A stretch of 64,000 nt of DNA from contig CAJQUW010005784.1 of the NCBI GenBank assembly GCA_907163375.1, forward strand, positions 310,001 through 374,000, written 5' to 3'. The notes beneath the pieces were generated by a model. It was not told the origin of the DNA and made no database searches. It was given only the letters and a program-made list of their open reading frames with translations. Below are positions 1 to 8,858 of this stretch, piece by piece (positions within the stretch are counted from its first letter, which is position 1; the number at the start of each line of letters is the position of its first letter). Origin of the DNA: Prostheceraeus crozeri (lineage: Eukaryota > Platyhelminthes > Polycladida > Euryleptidae). The translations under genes and the position numbers were made by a program.

Positions 1-1187
1 GTGAAAAGGGGTGCCGAATATACATTCCACAGTGGCCAAAGAAAGATCTCTTATCATGTAAAAAGTTTATATATGATTTCTTGAATAAAGCGTGTAAACA
101 TATTGTCCAATTTACTCCGCACAATGATGATTGTAATTATGTACATCATGTAGTTGAGAAAGATTGGATTGTTGGTTTAAGTCCAAGTTTAAGAAATGAT
201 TTAGGCTACCTCGCTAGCGCCTTAACAAGCTATGATAATTTTAACGTTAATTACCACATAAGTGGTCATAAACAGTTAATATATCGAGAGGAAGCTTATT
301 ATGTAGATCTTATTCCAAGAAATGAGAAGACGTTGGTGAAGAAGATTGTGATTAAGCCAAGAAAGACAAACATGACTCCTGAAACATTATTGAAGAAATT
401 TAATTATCTCCTTCGAGTTGATGACAAACAAGTGGCAACATTGACTTATATTAAATCATCTAATCATATTGCAATAAGTAAATTAAATGATGATGATCTA
501 GTATTAGTTTGTTCAAAAGATTTTCATCAGTTCTTACGACATCGTTCTGCAGCTGTTCATGGAAAATCTGATATGCAACATTTACCATGTGAAAGGTCAA
601 ATCAATTTGATACAGAATGGGCCGTATCTTTATACAGAAAGTGTGTAGAGCCTTTTGGTGGTTTCTTACATGAAACAAGAGTGTTGATGCCTCGCATTAT
701 TACTTCGGTTAAATTGGTTGTAGATTATTTAAATGAAGTGATTAATGAGCAACATATTTCATTTTCTGAAAAAGAAGGTACTTTGTCTCTCACTATAAAT
801 GGAAAAGGTATTGAACTAATTATGGATAAAACTCTAATGGACATTTTGGGTTTTGATCAAAATATCTTTAAAAGTGGTACTGTAACCAAAGCTAGCGCAG
901 ACATGTCGCTATCGCGTCGTATTAACTATTTTCAGATATATTCCAATATTGGTGAAGATGTACGTGTGGGAGATGTTGAAGCTCCATTGCTAGCAATGAT
1001 ACCATACCAGCCAAAAAGCTGCAGTATTTTATCTGAGCATACTTTCAAGAAAGTGCATTATACAAAGCTGAAATCAAACTACATCCCACAAATTGATATT
1101 GCCATTTATGATGATGCTGGTGCGTTGATTCCTTTTCATAAAGATGCTGTGACAAGTATTACACTCCATTTCCGAATGAAGAGTTAA
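1..1187 (+). CDS. virus-like element protein A, truncated by window edge
   Basis: The reading frame is open from the first bases of the window, so the true start lies upstream; a start near 81 would be a non-ATG codon and is not credible. About 395 residues are visible. The C-terminal part (phrases VGDVEAPLL, IPQIDIAIYDDAG and TLHFRMKS) has the same layout as the C-terminus of the next gene, so the two are paralogues. I recognise the pattern from uncharacterised proteins that sit beside PolB genes in invertebrate genomes. A structural (virion) role is inference. There is no polyadenylation signal before the next gene, which begins within 40 bases, so the two may share a transcript. Confidence 0.6.
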   Translation, partial: EKGCRIYIPQWPKKDLLSCKKFIYDFLNKACKHIVQFTPHNDDCNYVHHVVEKDWIVGLSPSLRNDLGYLASALTSYDNFNVNYHISGHKQLIYREEAYYVDLIPRNEKTLVKKIVIKPRKTNMTPETLLKKFNYLLRVDDKQVATLTYIKSSNHIAISKLNDDDLVLVCSKDFHQFLRHRSAAVHGKSDMQHLPCERSNQFDTEWAVSLYRKCVEPFGGFLHETRVLMPRIITSVKLVVDYLNEVINEQHISFSEKEGTLSLTINGKGIELIMDKTLMDILGFDQNIFKSGTVTKASADMSLSRRINYFQIYSNIGEDVRVGDVEAPLLAMIPYQPKSCSILSEHTFKKVHYTKLKSNYIPQIDIAIYDDAGALIPFHKDAVTSITLHFRMKS

Positions 1188-1226
1188 TGCAAAAGTATGC
1201 TAATATATTTTTCCAATGTGAATAAT

Positions 1227-2747
1227 ATGGAAAGTGAAAATAAGGACTCGTTTCTAATCTACTTGCCCAGTAATGCTTCTATGAATAAATTTCCCAAAAA
1301 TAAACCATCAGACTATCGAGTAGAATTAAATCGGCCACTGCATTTAGAAGGTGAATGGGAAGTTGGCGTTTCTAGTATTTGCTATGATAGCAATATTCAG
1401 AATGTGAATGATTTGGAAGAAATGATATTGACTCCTCGCACCCATGATGGAATAACGATGAATAATGCATTTCAGTTCCCATACAATTTAACATCAGATG
1501 GAAAGTGGAACTATGAATGGATTCAGATAAAATCAGATTCTTATGAGCCATTTGGGAATGAGAAAATTATTAAGGCATTCAACAGTGGTAATACTTCCAT
1601 CATGAAGAATAAAAATCAGAAAGCTTATGAGTTTACTATCTATCATTGGAGTGGGAGACAGTTCCTCCGCTTTCATTCTTTTACTAAAGGTCTTACGCTG
1701 AGGTTGGATAGTGAATTCTATCCACATCTTGGTTTTGGTCATGGACTACATCTAACGTCAATTGCTACTGCAAATGTTAAAAAAGTTTATTCAACTCGAA
1801 TCAACAAATTTCATTATAGATTTAAAATATTTGATGAAGATGTTGTAGAATGCGAAGAACGCATCATTTTGAAAAAGCGTGGTGTTCAACCTTTATCACT
1901 TATTGAGTTAGTAAAACGATGGAATGAGACTGTGGGTAAGAAGTATGGAGAGAAAATTATGGCGGACAACAATAAGTTGGTTATTCAGAAATATAATGAC
2001 AAACTTACAGTTTATTTCTCTCCAACCTTGCGTCATTTTGTAAGACATTATACGCCTATTATTGGAAGCGGTGTGGTGTATGGTTCTCATGAATATCACA
2101 CTAAAGCTGATTCAGTTAATGATGAATGGTGGGTGGACATCTATGGCGATCGCATCAAGAAAATTTACCAGTCTTATGAAGAATCTAAAGTTGCTATCAA
2201 TATAATGCCGCGTCTATATCATACAGTTGAAAGCTTCATTCATGTAGTAAATCCTTATATACAACAGAAGTTGAAGCATGTGATGAAAAGTAAATATGAT
2301 GTAAAGACACACCACATTTCGTTTTCAATTGAAAAACAACGCGTTGTTCTGAAACTGGGTGATGACATTCAATGTCAATTGAGTAAAAATTTGAAAAAAC
2401 TCTTTGGCTTTTCAATGCTACAAACTGTGTTTGCTGCTGCGCATACGATTGGTATAGAAACACCAATGACACTTGATAAACATGAACAACACCTTTACAT
2501 TCAAAGTGATTTGATTTTACCTATTTCTGTTGGCGAGAAAAAAGAATACATTTTACGTGATTTCATTCATGATAAAGACGCTTCATATGGAATAGTCGAG
2601 AAGATGTTTGAATCTATTTTCTATCATCCCGTCGTCAAACAAACTATACCCTCTATTGCTATCAAAATTACCAATGGTTTACAAGAGTGTATCCATGTGA
2701 AAGATACTAAATCCCTCGTAACTTTAGTGTTTCGGAAAACAAAGTGA
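1227..2747 (+). CDS. virus-like element protein B, paralogue of protein A
   Basis: About 506 residues from the ATG at 1227; an in-frame ATG at 1197 adds ten residues, but relatives usually begin only a few residues before the LPSN motif, so 1227 is preferred. The N-terminus carries the family signature (FLIYLPSNASM, then LHLEGEWEVGVSSICY). The C-terminus (IPSIAIKITNG, then VTLVFRKTK) parallels protein A. The charged and aromatic composition, with no signal peptide or membrane segment, fits a soluble assembly protein, but function is not established. An AATAAA at 2771-2776 follows the stop by about 24 bases. The gene converges on PolB. Confidence 0.65.
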   Translation: MESENKDSFLIYLPSNASMNKFPKNKPSDYRVELNRPLHLEGEWEVGVSSICYDSNIQNVNDLEEMILTPRTHDGITMNNAFQFPYNLTSDGKWNYEWIQIKSDSYEPFGNEKIIKAFNSGNTSIMKNKNQKAYEFTIYHWSGRQFLRFHSFTKGLTLRLDSEFYPHLGFGHGLHLTSIATANVKKVYSTRINKFHYRFKIFDEDVVECEERIILKKRGVQPLSLIELVKRWNETVGKKYGEKIMADNNKLVIQKYNDKLTVYFSPTLRHFVRHYTPIIGSGVVYGSHEYHTKADSVNDEWWVDIYGDRIKKIYQSYEESKVAINIMPRLYHTVESFIHVVNPYIQQKLKHVMKSKYDVKTHHISFSIEKQRVVLKLGDDIQCQLSKNLKKLFGFSMLQTVFAAAHTIGIETPMTLDKHEQHLYIQSDLILPISVGEKKEYILRDFIHDKDASYGIVEKMFESIFYHPVVKQTIPSIAIKITNGLQECIHVKDTKSLVTLVFRKTK

Positions 2748-2926
2748 AGTCATTGTGATATGTTTATTGAAATAAAAATATGTATATGAAAAAGTCTTTT
2801 CACAGATATAGGGGGAATGGGCTGACTGTAGGTATATATTCACAAGGAAGAAACGATTTCATACGATACATAAAACAACCATGTATATCTACAAAAAGCA
2901 ACATCAAAATACTGAGTTAAAGTTGA
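2748..2926. terminator. convergent gene ends with overlapping polyadenylation signals
   Basis: This 180-bp gap separates protein B (plus) from PolB (minus). A plus-strand AATAAA lies at 2771-2776 and a minus-strand AATAAA (TTTATT on plus) at 2763-2768. Each lies on the far side of the other gene's end or very near it, so the transcripts would overlap tail to tail, as in compact DNA viruses. Confidence 0.5.
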
Positions 2927-5900
2927 TTATGTCAATACATCTCCTGAATGTGGTAGCGTGAGTTTTATTCTTTTGGGTGGAGGTATGTTTGTGTCAGGAT
3001 GTCCATGTGGAAGAGATGTGTTATGTCCTATCCAACACCTCTTATCCTCCCATGCTGAAAGTGCTCGTTTCTTGAACGTGTACGTTTTCACAGTATGAAC
3101 TTGAGATTTTAAGATTGTCATATTGACAAACGTTATAGTTTTATTTTTATAGGCCTTCTTATAGGACCGATGTTTCATTTTATGAACAATGGATTTTGAT
3201 ATACCTTTAGCACGCTTAATACTATCTGCACATTCTTTTAGTTTCATGGAATACATTTTAGGACGGAGGAGAATCATTTCATCTATTTCCTTTCCTGCTG
3301 TTTCATCCTTAAAACAACCAAGTTTGGCTTTATTCTGTATGGAATAGAGTGGATGAGTGGGATTGTAGTTAGATGTATCGAAATATTTTTCTAATGACTT
3401 ACCTACTTCATTAAAATTTAAATCTTTTTGAGTGGTAATTCCTAAAAAGAAACTATCTGTATCACCACCCAGCAAGCGAACCTCTTTTACGAGAGGGCAT
3501 GGTTTTAATATTTTGTAGAAGAGTTGATACATTTCAAGCTTGGAATAATCTAAAACGGCTTGCCCAATATAGATGGGTTTGCACAACTCAACTTCTGATT
3601 TAATCATTTTAACACCTACAAGATCCTCATCGATGATGTCTCTATCAATGAAAAGAGGTGATGAGGTCAATTTGTGATATTTTTGTTCATCAACGACTAG
3701 TTTGTAATTCATACGTTTTCTAACATCCTCCATGGTCTTTCCGAATAGACTATTATTCTTATATTTATAAAAATCCTTTTCAAAATTATTTTGGGCGAGT
3801 GCACGTTTTTGACTGTTACTATCTATGTAGGGTTTGAGGAAGGCTTTCTGTCTAAATTTGATAATGCGGTGAACTGACTTTAGAAGCATGCCCATTTCTA
3901 AATAGAATTTTAATATGCAGAAGTGTACGAGATAATTTTTCTTATCATATTGGGTGAGTAAAAGTTTGCGGCATGGTTTGTACCTTGGCTGTCCACACTC
4001 TGTTAAGTTATTATGAAATTGTGACATGAATGGTGAAAACATATCTTCAGTCACTTCGCCAGATTCAGGTGCGAGTGGGAAATCAGCAGTTTTATTTTTA
4101 ATACTATTTGGATAAATCAAATCCACTTCAAAATAATATCCCCAATCACCTTCATCTGGAATATTCAGTATGTTTGAAGGGTTGGAGTAATACTCAAGCT
4201 CATTTTGATTTAACCAACTAAACTCGGAATGAGGTAGTGGTTTAGACAGTGAACTGCCATATAAATTATTTTGGTCATAGTACTTTAGGTGGATATGATC
4301 ATCACCTACTGTTTCAGATTTTATATGATGTTTATTTACAAATGTGAGACCACCGCGTATTCCGCGCTCAAATATATTATACATCTCCGGGTCTTGTAAG
4401 AGATGAATGGTCTCACCAGTCATTTTAAAGGCTGATTTAAAGGACATGGCTGGTAGACTGACAAAGTGGATAGGATCTAATTTGTCTTCTTCTAATGCCA
4501 CTCGTCGAAACTCCTGAAAGACATCAGCCAGCAAAATGACATCTAATTCTAAGTAAGCGATCATATAATCGCCAAACGTTTTACAATTAAATTTTAACCA
4601 TGCCTCTTGAGCATGTTCATAGTCCTCTACTGGACAATCTTCACCCGTCAAATCGTTTTTGAATTTGTCAATGGAAGGAAGGGTTGTTTCATTTAGTTTA
4701 GACATTGAGCTAAAATACGCATAAGGAAAGACTCCTTTGCGAGTGATTATTTCATCCGTTAAGTTTGGATAGTGTTTCTTCAAAGTTTGACTATGGGGAA
4801 GAAACTTGAGATTACGAACGAGAGAAGCTAGTGACGCTGACATGAATTGAAATGAATCTAAAAATTTTATTTCGAAGAAGACTGTCTTATTTTCTTTAGT
4901 TTTATCTACTGGTACTTTTGCTGTCATTGCCATGAATTTTTCTCTCGTTTGTGCTATTACATTAAACTGCCACGATTTCATCTGGCTCAACCCTCCTTTT
5001 ATGAGCATATGACTGTCATAGCCCTTAAAGTTATGAAAAATGACGGGTAGTACACGACGTCTCAACCTAAGTGAAAAGTTACATTTGGAGCAGAGTGCGT
5101 TTCTAAATTTACCAGTGATGTGATCATGATCACGCACTTTCTTAATTTTATCGTCATCAAACGTTTTATGACATTTAGGACAGGATGTGCAACTTTCAAA
5201 TTTTTGTTTGTCTTCATCTGACATATGTAGTGACTTACGCTGCAATTGGGAATCATATGATTGTTGAAATTTTGCAGCTTTATCGAGAAATTCTAGAAAT
5301 TTTGAAATGCAATCTTCACCTTGCCAAGTATGCATTTTGTTTTGTCTATTCCTAAAGTGGTCATGCCATACTTCATAGCAGGATATGGCTGCTGGCTTGT
5401 GGATGATATCATCAATGTAGCATTCTATGTCTGCGTAAATGACACGCAGGGGACTTAATTCGTCACCATTATCCCTATGTGAAAATATTTTATCTTTGGG
5501 CATGCGTTCCATTTGTAATTTACCTCGCTTGCACCATTCATAGTGAGTTTCAAATTTATCTTTACTCCAAAATGAGCGGATGCAGCGGTCGCATACAAAA
5601 TGTTCACCTCTTTTAGAGTGCCCCAAGTGAGTGTACAAGCGAGAGATTTTGGGAATACCACAGTAGTGCCATTCCTCGCTATCATCTTGTTTTACTAATA
5701 AGAGGTTGACTACACGTTCATAACAAGTTGAACGTGAATTATAGCGGGCACCCTTCAACCCCTTCTCCCACACGTGAACGACAATTTTAATCTTATTATG
5801 TTTTTCGAACGTTTCTACATCTTTGATTTTCATGTTGTTACTATCACAACCTTCAAAGTCTAGTTCATCCTCCCACTGTCTATAGCTATAGGTGCGATCT

Positions 5901-6745
5901 CGATGCGCGTTGATATCATTATAGTGAAGGATGGATAGGACTGCATATTTGAAACACTGTGATTTACAATCAACATTGATGACAGCTTTCTTATTATACA
6001 ACGTTTTTGGAAGTTTAAATGTGCCTCGAGCTGCATGACTTTCTAATAGGGAAATTTTGAATATGGCTGAGTCCACACCATCAAAAATGAGAGCGCTGTC
6101 GCGTTGATTGAATTTATCTACATTTGATTTTAAACATTGAATGTGAAAATTTAGCCAAGACTCGCAGTCTACAACTTCGGTTGCGGAAGAGGAAGGAATA
6201 TGAAACTGTATTCTCTCCGTCACTTGACCCGTTTGAAAATCTATTTTAATATATTTTAGTTTAAGGTAGATGAGCGCCTTCATTCTAAAATTGTCTAAAT
6301 TATTGAAGAGCGCTTCGATAATGTTAGAATTTTGAAGGAGCCACTCAGGAAAATCTACAATTTGAGTATTGGACTCCATGCAGTAGTCGCGTACTAAATT
6401 ATTATGTGAAACATTAATGAGGGAGATGGTAGAGGTACCGTTGGTGTAGTGATCATTTGCATGCGTGTGTTGAAGTCTGTGCGAAGATCGCTGAAAGTGA
6501 CTATCAAAAGAAAGAGGGCACAAATCGCAAGGAAAGGAGATGTCATCGTCAGAATCAACTTCACCTCCGGAGATTGACACCGCTTTGCGTTGACACACAC
6601 GTTGTTTGATGTGTCGAAGGAGACTGTGCTTCCTTGTAAACATATGTCCGCAGTCGGCACATTCCCACTCGTTGCCTTGCCGCGAGAGTCCTGAGCTGGA
6701 ACTCACATCACCTGAAAGAGAAATCATTCTTTCATCTCTGTTCAA
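2927..6745 (-). CDS. protein-primed type B DNA polymerase (Polinton-like)
   Basis: An uninterrupted 1272-residue frame. Two C2H2 zinc fingers come first (about residues 29-51 and 73-95). A region with CFKYAVLSIL near residue 263 follows, of the type found in arthropod and cnidarian PolB relatives. A third C2H2-like finger (CDRC, near 383) comes next. The exonuclease domain has DIE (about 441), HNFKGYDSH (about 575) and YLELDVILLAD (about 738), with a CxxC / HDHITGK zinc-like insertion between the first two. The polymerase domain has motif A DQNNLYG (about 823), motif B NNSLFGK (about 1000) and motif C GGDTDSF (about 1095). All catalytic motifs are present. Expected role: replication of the element in the nucleus. 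The start may lie upstream through leader splicing (see leader entry). Confidence 0.93.
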   Translation of the reverse strand: MNRDERMISLSGDVSSSSGLSRQGNEWECADCGHMFTRKHSLLRHIKQRVCQRKAVSISGGEVDSDDDISFPCDLCPLSFDSHFQRSSHRLQHTHANDHYTNGTSTISLINVSHNNLVRDYCMESNTQIVDFPEWLLQNSNIIEALFNNLDNFRMKALIYLKLKYIKIDFQTGQVTERIQFHIPSSSATEVVDCESWLNFHIQCLKSNVDKFNQRDSALIFDGVDSAIFKISLLESHAARGTFKLPKTLYNKKAVINVDCKSQCFKYAVLSILHYNDINAHRDRTYSYRQWEDELDFEGCDSNNMKIKDVETFEKHNKIKIVVHVWEKGLKGARYNSRSTCYERVVNLLLVKQDDSEEWHYCGIPKISRLYTHLGHSKRGEHFVCDRCIRSFWSKDKFETHYEWCKRGKLQMERMPKDKIFSHRDNGDELSPLRVIYADIECYIDDIIHKPAAISCYEVWHDHFRNRQNKMHTWQGEDCISKFLEFLDKAAKFQQSYDSQLQRKSLHMSDEDKQKFESCTSCPKCHKTFDDDKIKKVRDHDHITGKFRNALCSKCNFSLRLRRRVLPVIFHNFKGYDSHMLIKGGLSQMKSWQFNVIAQTREKFMAMTAKVPVDKTKENKTVFFEIKFLDSFQFMSASLASLVRNLKFLPHSQTLKKHYPNLTDEIITRKGVFPYAYFSSMSKLNETTLPSIDKFKNDLTGEDCPVEDYEHAQEAWLKFNCKTFGDYMIAYLELDVILLADVFQEFRRVALEEDKLDPIHFVSLPAMSFKSAFKMTGETIHLLQDPEMYNIFERGIRGGLTFVNKHHIKSETVGDDHIHLKYYDQNNLYGSSLSKPLPHSEFSWLNQNELEYYSNPSNILNIPDEGDWGYYFEVDLIYPNSIKNKTADFPLAPESGEVTEDMFSPFMSQFHNNLTECGQPRYKPCRKLLLTQYDKKNYLVHFCILKFYLEMGMLLKSVHRIIKFRQKAFLKPYIDSNSQKRALAQNNFEKDFYKYKNNSLFGKTMEDVRKRMNYKLVVDEQKYHKLTSSPLFIDRDIIDEDLVGVKMIKSEVELCKPIYIGQAVLDYSKLEMYQLFYKILKPCPLVKEVRLLGGDTDSFFLGITTQKDLNFNEVGKSLEKYFDTSNYNPTHPLYSIQNKAKLGCFKDETAGKEIDEMILLRPKMYSMKLKECADSIKRAKGISKSIVHKMKHRSYKKAYKNKTITFVNMTILKSQVHTVKTYTFKKRALSAWEDKRCWIGHNTSLPHGHPDTNIPPPKRIKLTLPHSGDVLT

Positions 6746-6899
6746 GCCTCAGTGTAGTGTTACAACCTACCTTGACTCAATAACTCTAAACTTTCCTCGA
6801 GAAGAGAGGGCGTTGGTGATGAAGTTGTTGCCTGAAATTGAGGAAGATGCTATTAGTCACACGTTTGAGGGAGATGAGAGGAAATTTTCAACTTACCAT
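6712..6899 (-). other. PolB leader with two candidate micro-introns
   Basis: On the minus strand two segments have strong GT-AG borders. One is 6832-6896 (65 bp, starts GTAAGT, ends TTTCAG, contains CTAAT as a branch point). The other is 6712-6770 (59 bp, starts GTAGGT, ends TTTCAG). An ATG sits directly at the first donor (6897-6899). If both are used, translation would start there, stay in the PolB frame and bypass the ATG at 6745. RNA evidence is lacking; the splice sites are sequence-level predictions. Confidence 0.5.
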
Positions 6900-7034
6900 T
6901 TCAACGAAATCAAGTTTAAGGTTGATACTTCTACAAGATAGAGACTTCACTCAAATAATAGTCAAAGAGAGAGATCGTGCGTTCGTCACTTGTATGATTC
7001 ACAGATTAAATGAAATGACCTGAATGTCACTTTG

Positions 7035-7125
7035 CTTATATACTTTCATCCTCTTCATTCATTGGATGTTCATTCTGATTGGCTGCTTGTGTATACTTAA
7101 GAATTAGAAAAATGTTAAAGTTATC
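7035..7125. promoter_or_regulatory. divergent promoter between PolB and the 145-aa gene
   Basis: A minus-strand TATA box (TATATAAG, plus coordinates 7035-7042) would place the PolB start of transcription near 7008. On the plus strand GTATACTTAAG at 7091-7101 is a weaker TATA-like site for the gene starting at 7156. Inverted CCAAT boxes (ATTGG) lie near 7060 and 7077. The arrangement suggests one shared regulatory region firing both ways. Confidence 0.5.
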
Positions 7126-7155
7126 ATTATTCAAAGTCAGCATTTCAAAGACAAC

Positions 7156-7593
7156 ATGACAAGTCCTCCAACAACACCAAATACCGCATTGGAGTTCTCC
7201 TCTCCATATACATCAGCAAAGGTGCTCGTTACACCAAATGCACCAAGAAAGGCGAAGGTGGAGAAGACATACAATCTCGACAATATACGAAAGTTATCAT
7301 TATCGGAGGAGGATGAAGAGGAGTTGCCCGACCTAACAGGCATACGGTGGAAATATTTACAATATGATGCCGAAGGGGTGATGGAGATGACCAGCAAGTC
7401 GCACTTGCATCAAATATGGGAGTGGTACACCCCTAACTCCCAACCGCGAACCGTGGCGGAGTGGGCGTACATTGAGAAAGTGAGGGACGCTGCAGAAGAA
7501 CGTTTAAAGCAGCTCAACTGTTTTTGTAATCTATGTGAAGCCAGACTCTGGGACGATATTGACGATGAAGACCTTTTGAAATACATGCCATAA
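7156..7593 (+). CDS. small acidic protein of unknown function
   Basis: 145 residues, unrecognised. The N-terminal 40 residues are rich in Pro, Thr and Ser with basic patches (PNAPRKAKVEK). A strongly acidic stretch follows (LSEEDEEELPDLTG). The C-terminal half has tryptophans and three cysteines (CFCNLC, the most zinc-like part) and ends in DDIDDEDLLKYMP. No membrane segment or signal peptide. Serine/threonine-proline N-termini with an acidic block are common in small viral regulators, but that is only analogy. The stop overlaps a polyadenylation signal in TAATAAA, so the 3' UTR is minimal. It is transcribed away from PolB. Confidence 0.55.
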   Translation: MTSPPTTPNTALEFSSPYTSAKVLVTPNAPRKAKVEKTYNLDNIRKLSLSEEDEEELPDLTGIRWKYLQYDAEGVMEMTSKSHLHQIWEWYTPNSQPRTVAEWAYIEKVRDAAEERLKQLNCFCNLCEARLWDDIDDEDLLKYMP

Positions 7594-7606
7594 TAAATGT
7601 TTATTT
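7592..7606. terminator. bidirectional AATAAA / TTTATT polyadenylation site
   Basis: AATAAA at 7592-7597 overlaps the stop codon of the 145-aa gene, and TTTATT at 7600-7605 gives a minus-strand AATAAA. The near-palindrome would serve transcripts arriving from both sides. Confidence 0.45.
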
Positions 7607-8183
7607 CGTATTATCTTTGCTTTCATACTGACTTACTTGAATGGGGTTTTAGTGAATAATTTAACCATGTATACTTTTTCATTTGGAAATAGTAGCACGC
7701 TTAGTCTAACTTGTAAATCTAAAAACATTTCATATGGACGATGATGGTAGATAAAATAGTGTCAAATAAATTAAGATAGCTTACACTTCTGATACAGGGA
7801 TAGCAATCGACTGCGATCCATGTGTAAAGAGCTTGTTAGACTACGGAAGAGAGAAGTGTGTTATGTTGCGTGTGGCGCGTGAGTGTCCTCCCATTTCATT
7901 CCATTCATCAATTCGTCTCATTGATAGAGACAGGTAGAACTCATGGTTCTCATAACGTATGCAATGGAAAGTTTTAGGCAACCTTCGACAGTTGGCTAAA
8001 TGTCGCCCTGGCGCGAATGCATACTACGTTGAGACAGAGGCAATCACTTGCAAACATGACGCAGAGAGGTTTAACAAGATTGACCATTGCCGAATGTCCC
8101 TTGCGGTATACATAGCTACGGGTTTCACCGCCGCCCTTTACAGGAACGCCCGTCGAAAGGAAGTATTACACCGAACTTCATTT
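7607..8183. other. stretch with no confident gene
   Basis: About 580 bp. The longest minus-strand frame worth noting is 7974-8087 (37 residues, cysteine-rich), too short to support. A 20-bp sequence at 7795-7814 recurs exactly at 8686-8705, upstream of the 84-aa gene, so this could be the worn remains of a further gene cassette. Confidence 0.4.
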
Positions 8184-8188
8184 GCAAC

Positions 8189-8329
8189 GTTCAAGTTGAC
8201 TGATAGCAGATTCAACTTAATGATAGTATTCGCCAGTCCGAAGACTGCCCAGGGCAAACCGCGAGGAGGTTCTATCATGTCTTGCCCCATGGTGGCCCTT
8301 AAGAGAGCCGATGGTTCGTTCTCGGGAGT
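8189..8329 (-). repeat. 141-bp cassette-end repeat, copy 1
   Basis: Direct repeat shared with 8711-8851 and 9185-9325. Copies 1 and 2 are identical over 141 bp and copy 3 has three substitutions. Reading on the minus strand it begins 10 bases after the stop of the 84-aa gene and carries a histone-type stem-loop, then a C(UUCG)G-capped hairpin (CAGTC-TTCG-GACTG), then a 7-bp stem (AAGTTGA / TCAACTT). It is non-coding; short frames crossing it arise because all copies are alike. Confidence 0.85.
8294..8309 (-). terminator. histone-mRNA-like 3' stem-loop, copy 1
   Basis: Minus-strand GGCTCT-CTTA-AGGGCC: a 6-bp stem (one G-U pair) and a 4-base loop, followed by ACCA. It fits the GGYYYU / ARRRCC halves of the replication-dependent histone stem-loop. 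The first loop base is C rather than U. CAAGA lies 9 bases downstream, where the U7-binding element would be. It is 30 bases after the stop of the 84-aa gene. Confidence 0.6.
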
Positions 8330-8339
8330 AACAAGATGA

Positions 8340-8594
8340 CTATTGGCTTGAATAGTCAATGGGTATGACGCTTAGGTTGTCGTATACCCTATACCGCCTA
8401 AGCCGTGGTGGTGCATCTGGCACCTTTCGGATGCGAGTGGTATTCGGAGTCCACACCTCATCCGTCCAAACGATCCTCTTGATCTTCCCCTTCTTCTCAT
8501 CCTCCTCATCCCACTCGTCGAGGATGATGAAGTCGGGAATGCCGTTGTCTTCATCGGTGAAGACGGGAATGTTGTCGGTAGATGTCGCTTCCAT
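8340..8594 (-). CDS. 84-aa acidic protein, cassette gene 1
   Basis: 84 residues, unrecognised. The N-terminal half is acidic (FTDEDNGIPDFIILDEWDEE) and the C-terminal half basic (TTRIRKV, then RLRRYRVYD), giving a dipole-like charge pattern. No cysteines, membrane segment or signal peptide. The start is supported by a TATA box 41 bases upstream, and the end by the histone-type stem-loop just beyond the stop. This tight TATA-ORF-stem-loop framing is the best evidence that it is a real gene. It could be a nucleic-acid or histone-binding small viral protein, but nothing in the sequence proves that. Confidence 0.55.
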   Translation of the reverse strand: MEATSTDNIPVFTDEDNGIPDFIILDEWDEEDEKKGKIKRIVWTDEVWTPNTTRIRKVPDAPPRLRRYRVYDNLSVIPIDYSSQ

Positions 8595-8634
8595 CGTGAC
8601 TTAAAATTGAATGAGAAGCGCTACAATCTTCTAG

Positions 8635-8642
8635 CTTATATA
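8635..8642 (-). promoter_or_regulatory. TATA box of the 84-aa gene
   Basis: Minus-strand TATATAAG in the context CCTATATAAGC. Transcription would start near 8608, leaving a leader of about 14 bases before the ATG at 8594. Confidence 0.6.
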
Positions 8643-8710
8643 GGGTTTTCAACAATGAATTGCTCAACAGCGAATCAGAATGCTTCAGGGATAGCAATCG
8701 ACTGCATAAT

Positions 8711-8851
8711 GTTCAAGTTGACTGATAGCAGATTCAACTTAATGATAGTATTCGCCAGTCCGAAGACTGCCCAGGGCAAACCGCGAGGAGGTTCTATCAT
8801 GTCTTGCCCCATGGTGGCCCTTAAGAGAGCCGATGGTTCGTTCTCGGGAGT
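8711..8851 (-). repeat. 141-bp cassette-end repeat, copy 2
   Basis: Identical to copy 1 over 141 bp. It begins 7 bases beyond the stop of the 88-aa gene and runs to within about 70 bp of the TATA box of the 84-aa gene, so it separates two genes almost completely. Confidence 0.85.
8816..8831 (-). terminator. histone-mRNA-like 3' stem-loop, copy 2
   Basis: Same 16-base stem-loop as copy 1, with ACCA and a downstream CAAGA. It lies 27 bases after the stop of the 88-aa gene, inside the 20-70 base range usual for histone mRNAs. Confidence 0.6.
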
Positions 8852-8858
8852 CGTCATC

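Noticed and set aside
2927-6745. PolB as bacterial phage or organellar plasmid DNA (contamination)
   Set aside because: C2H2 fingers, leader introns, TATA boxes, AATAAA signals and continuity with animal transposons argue for a nuclear element.
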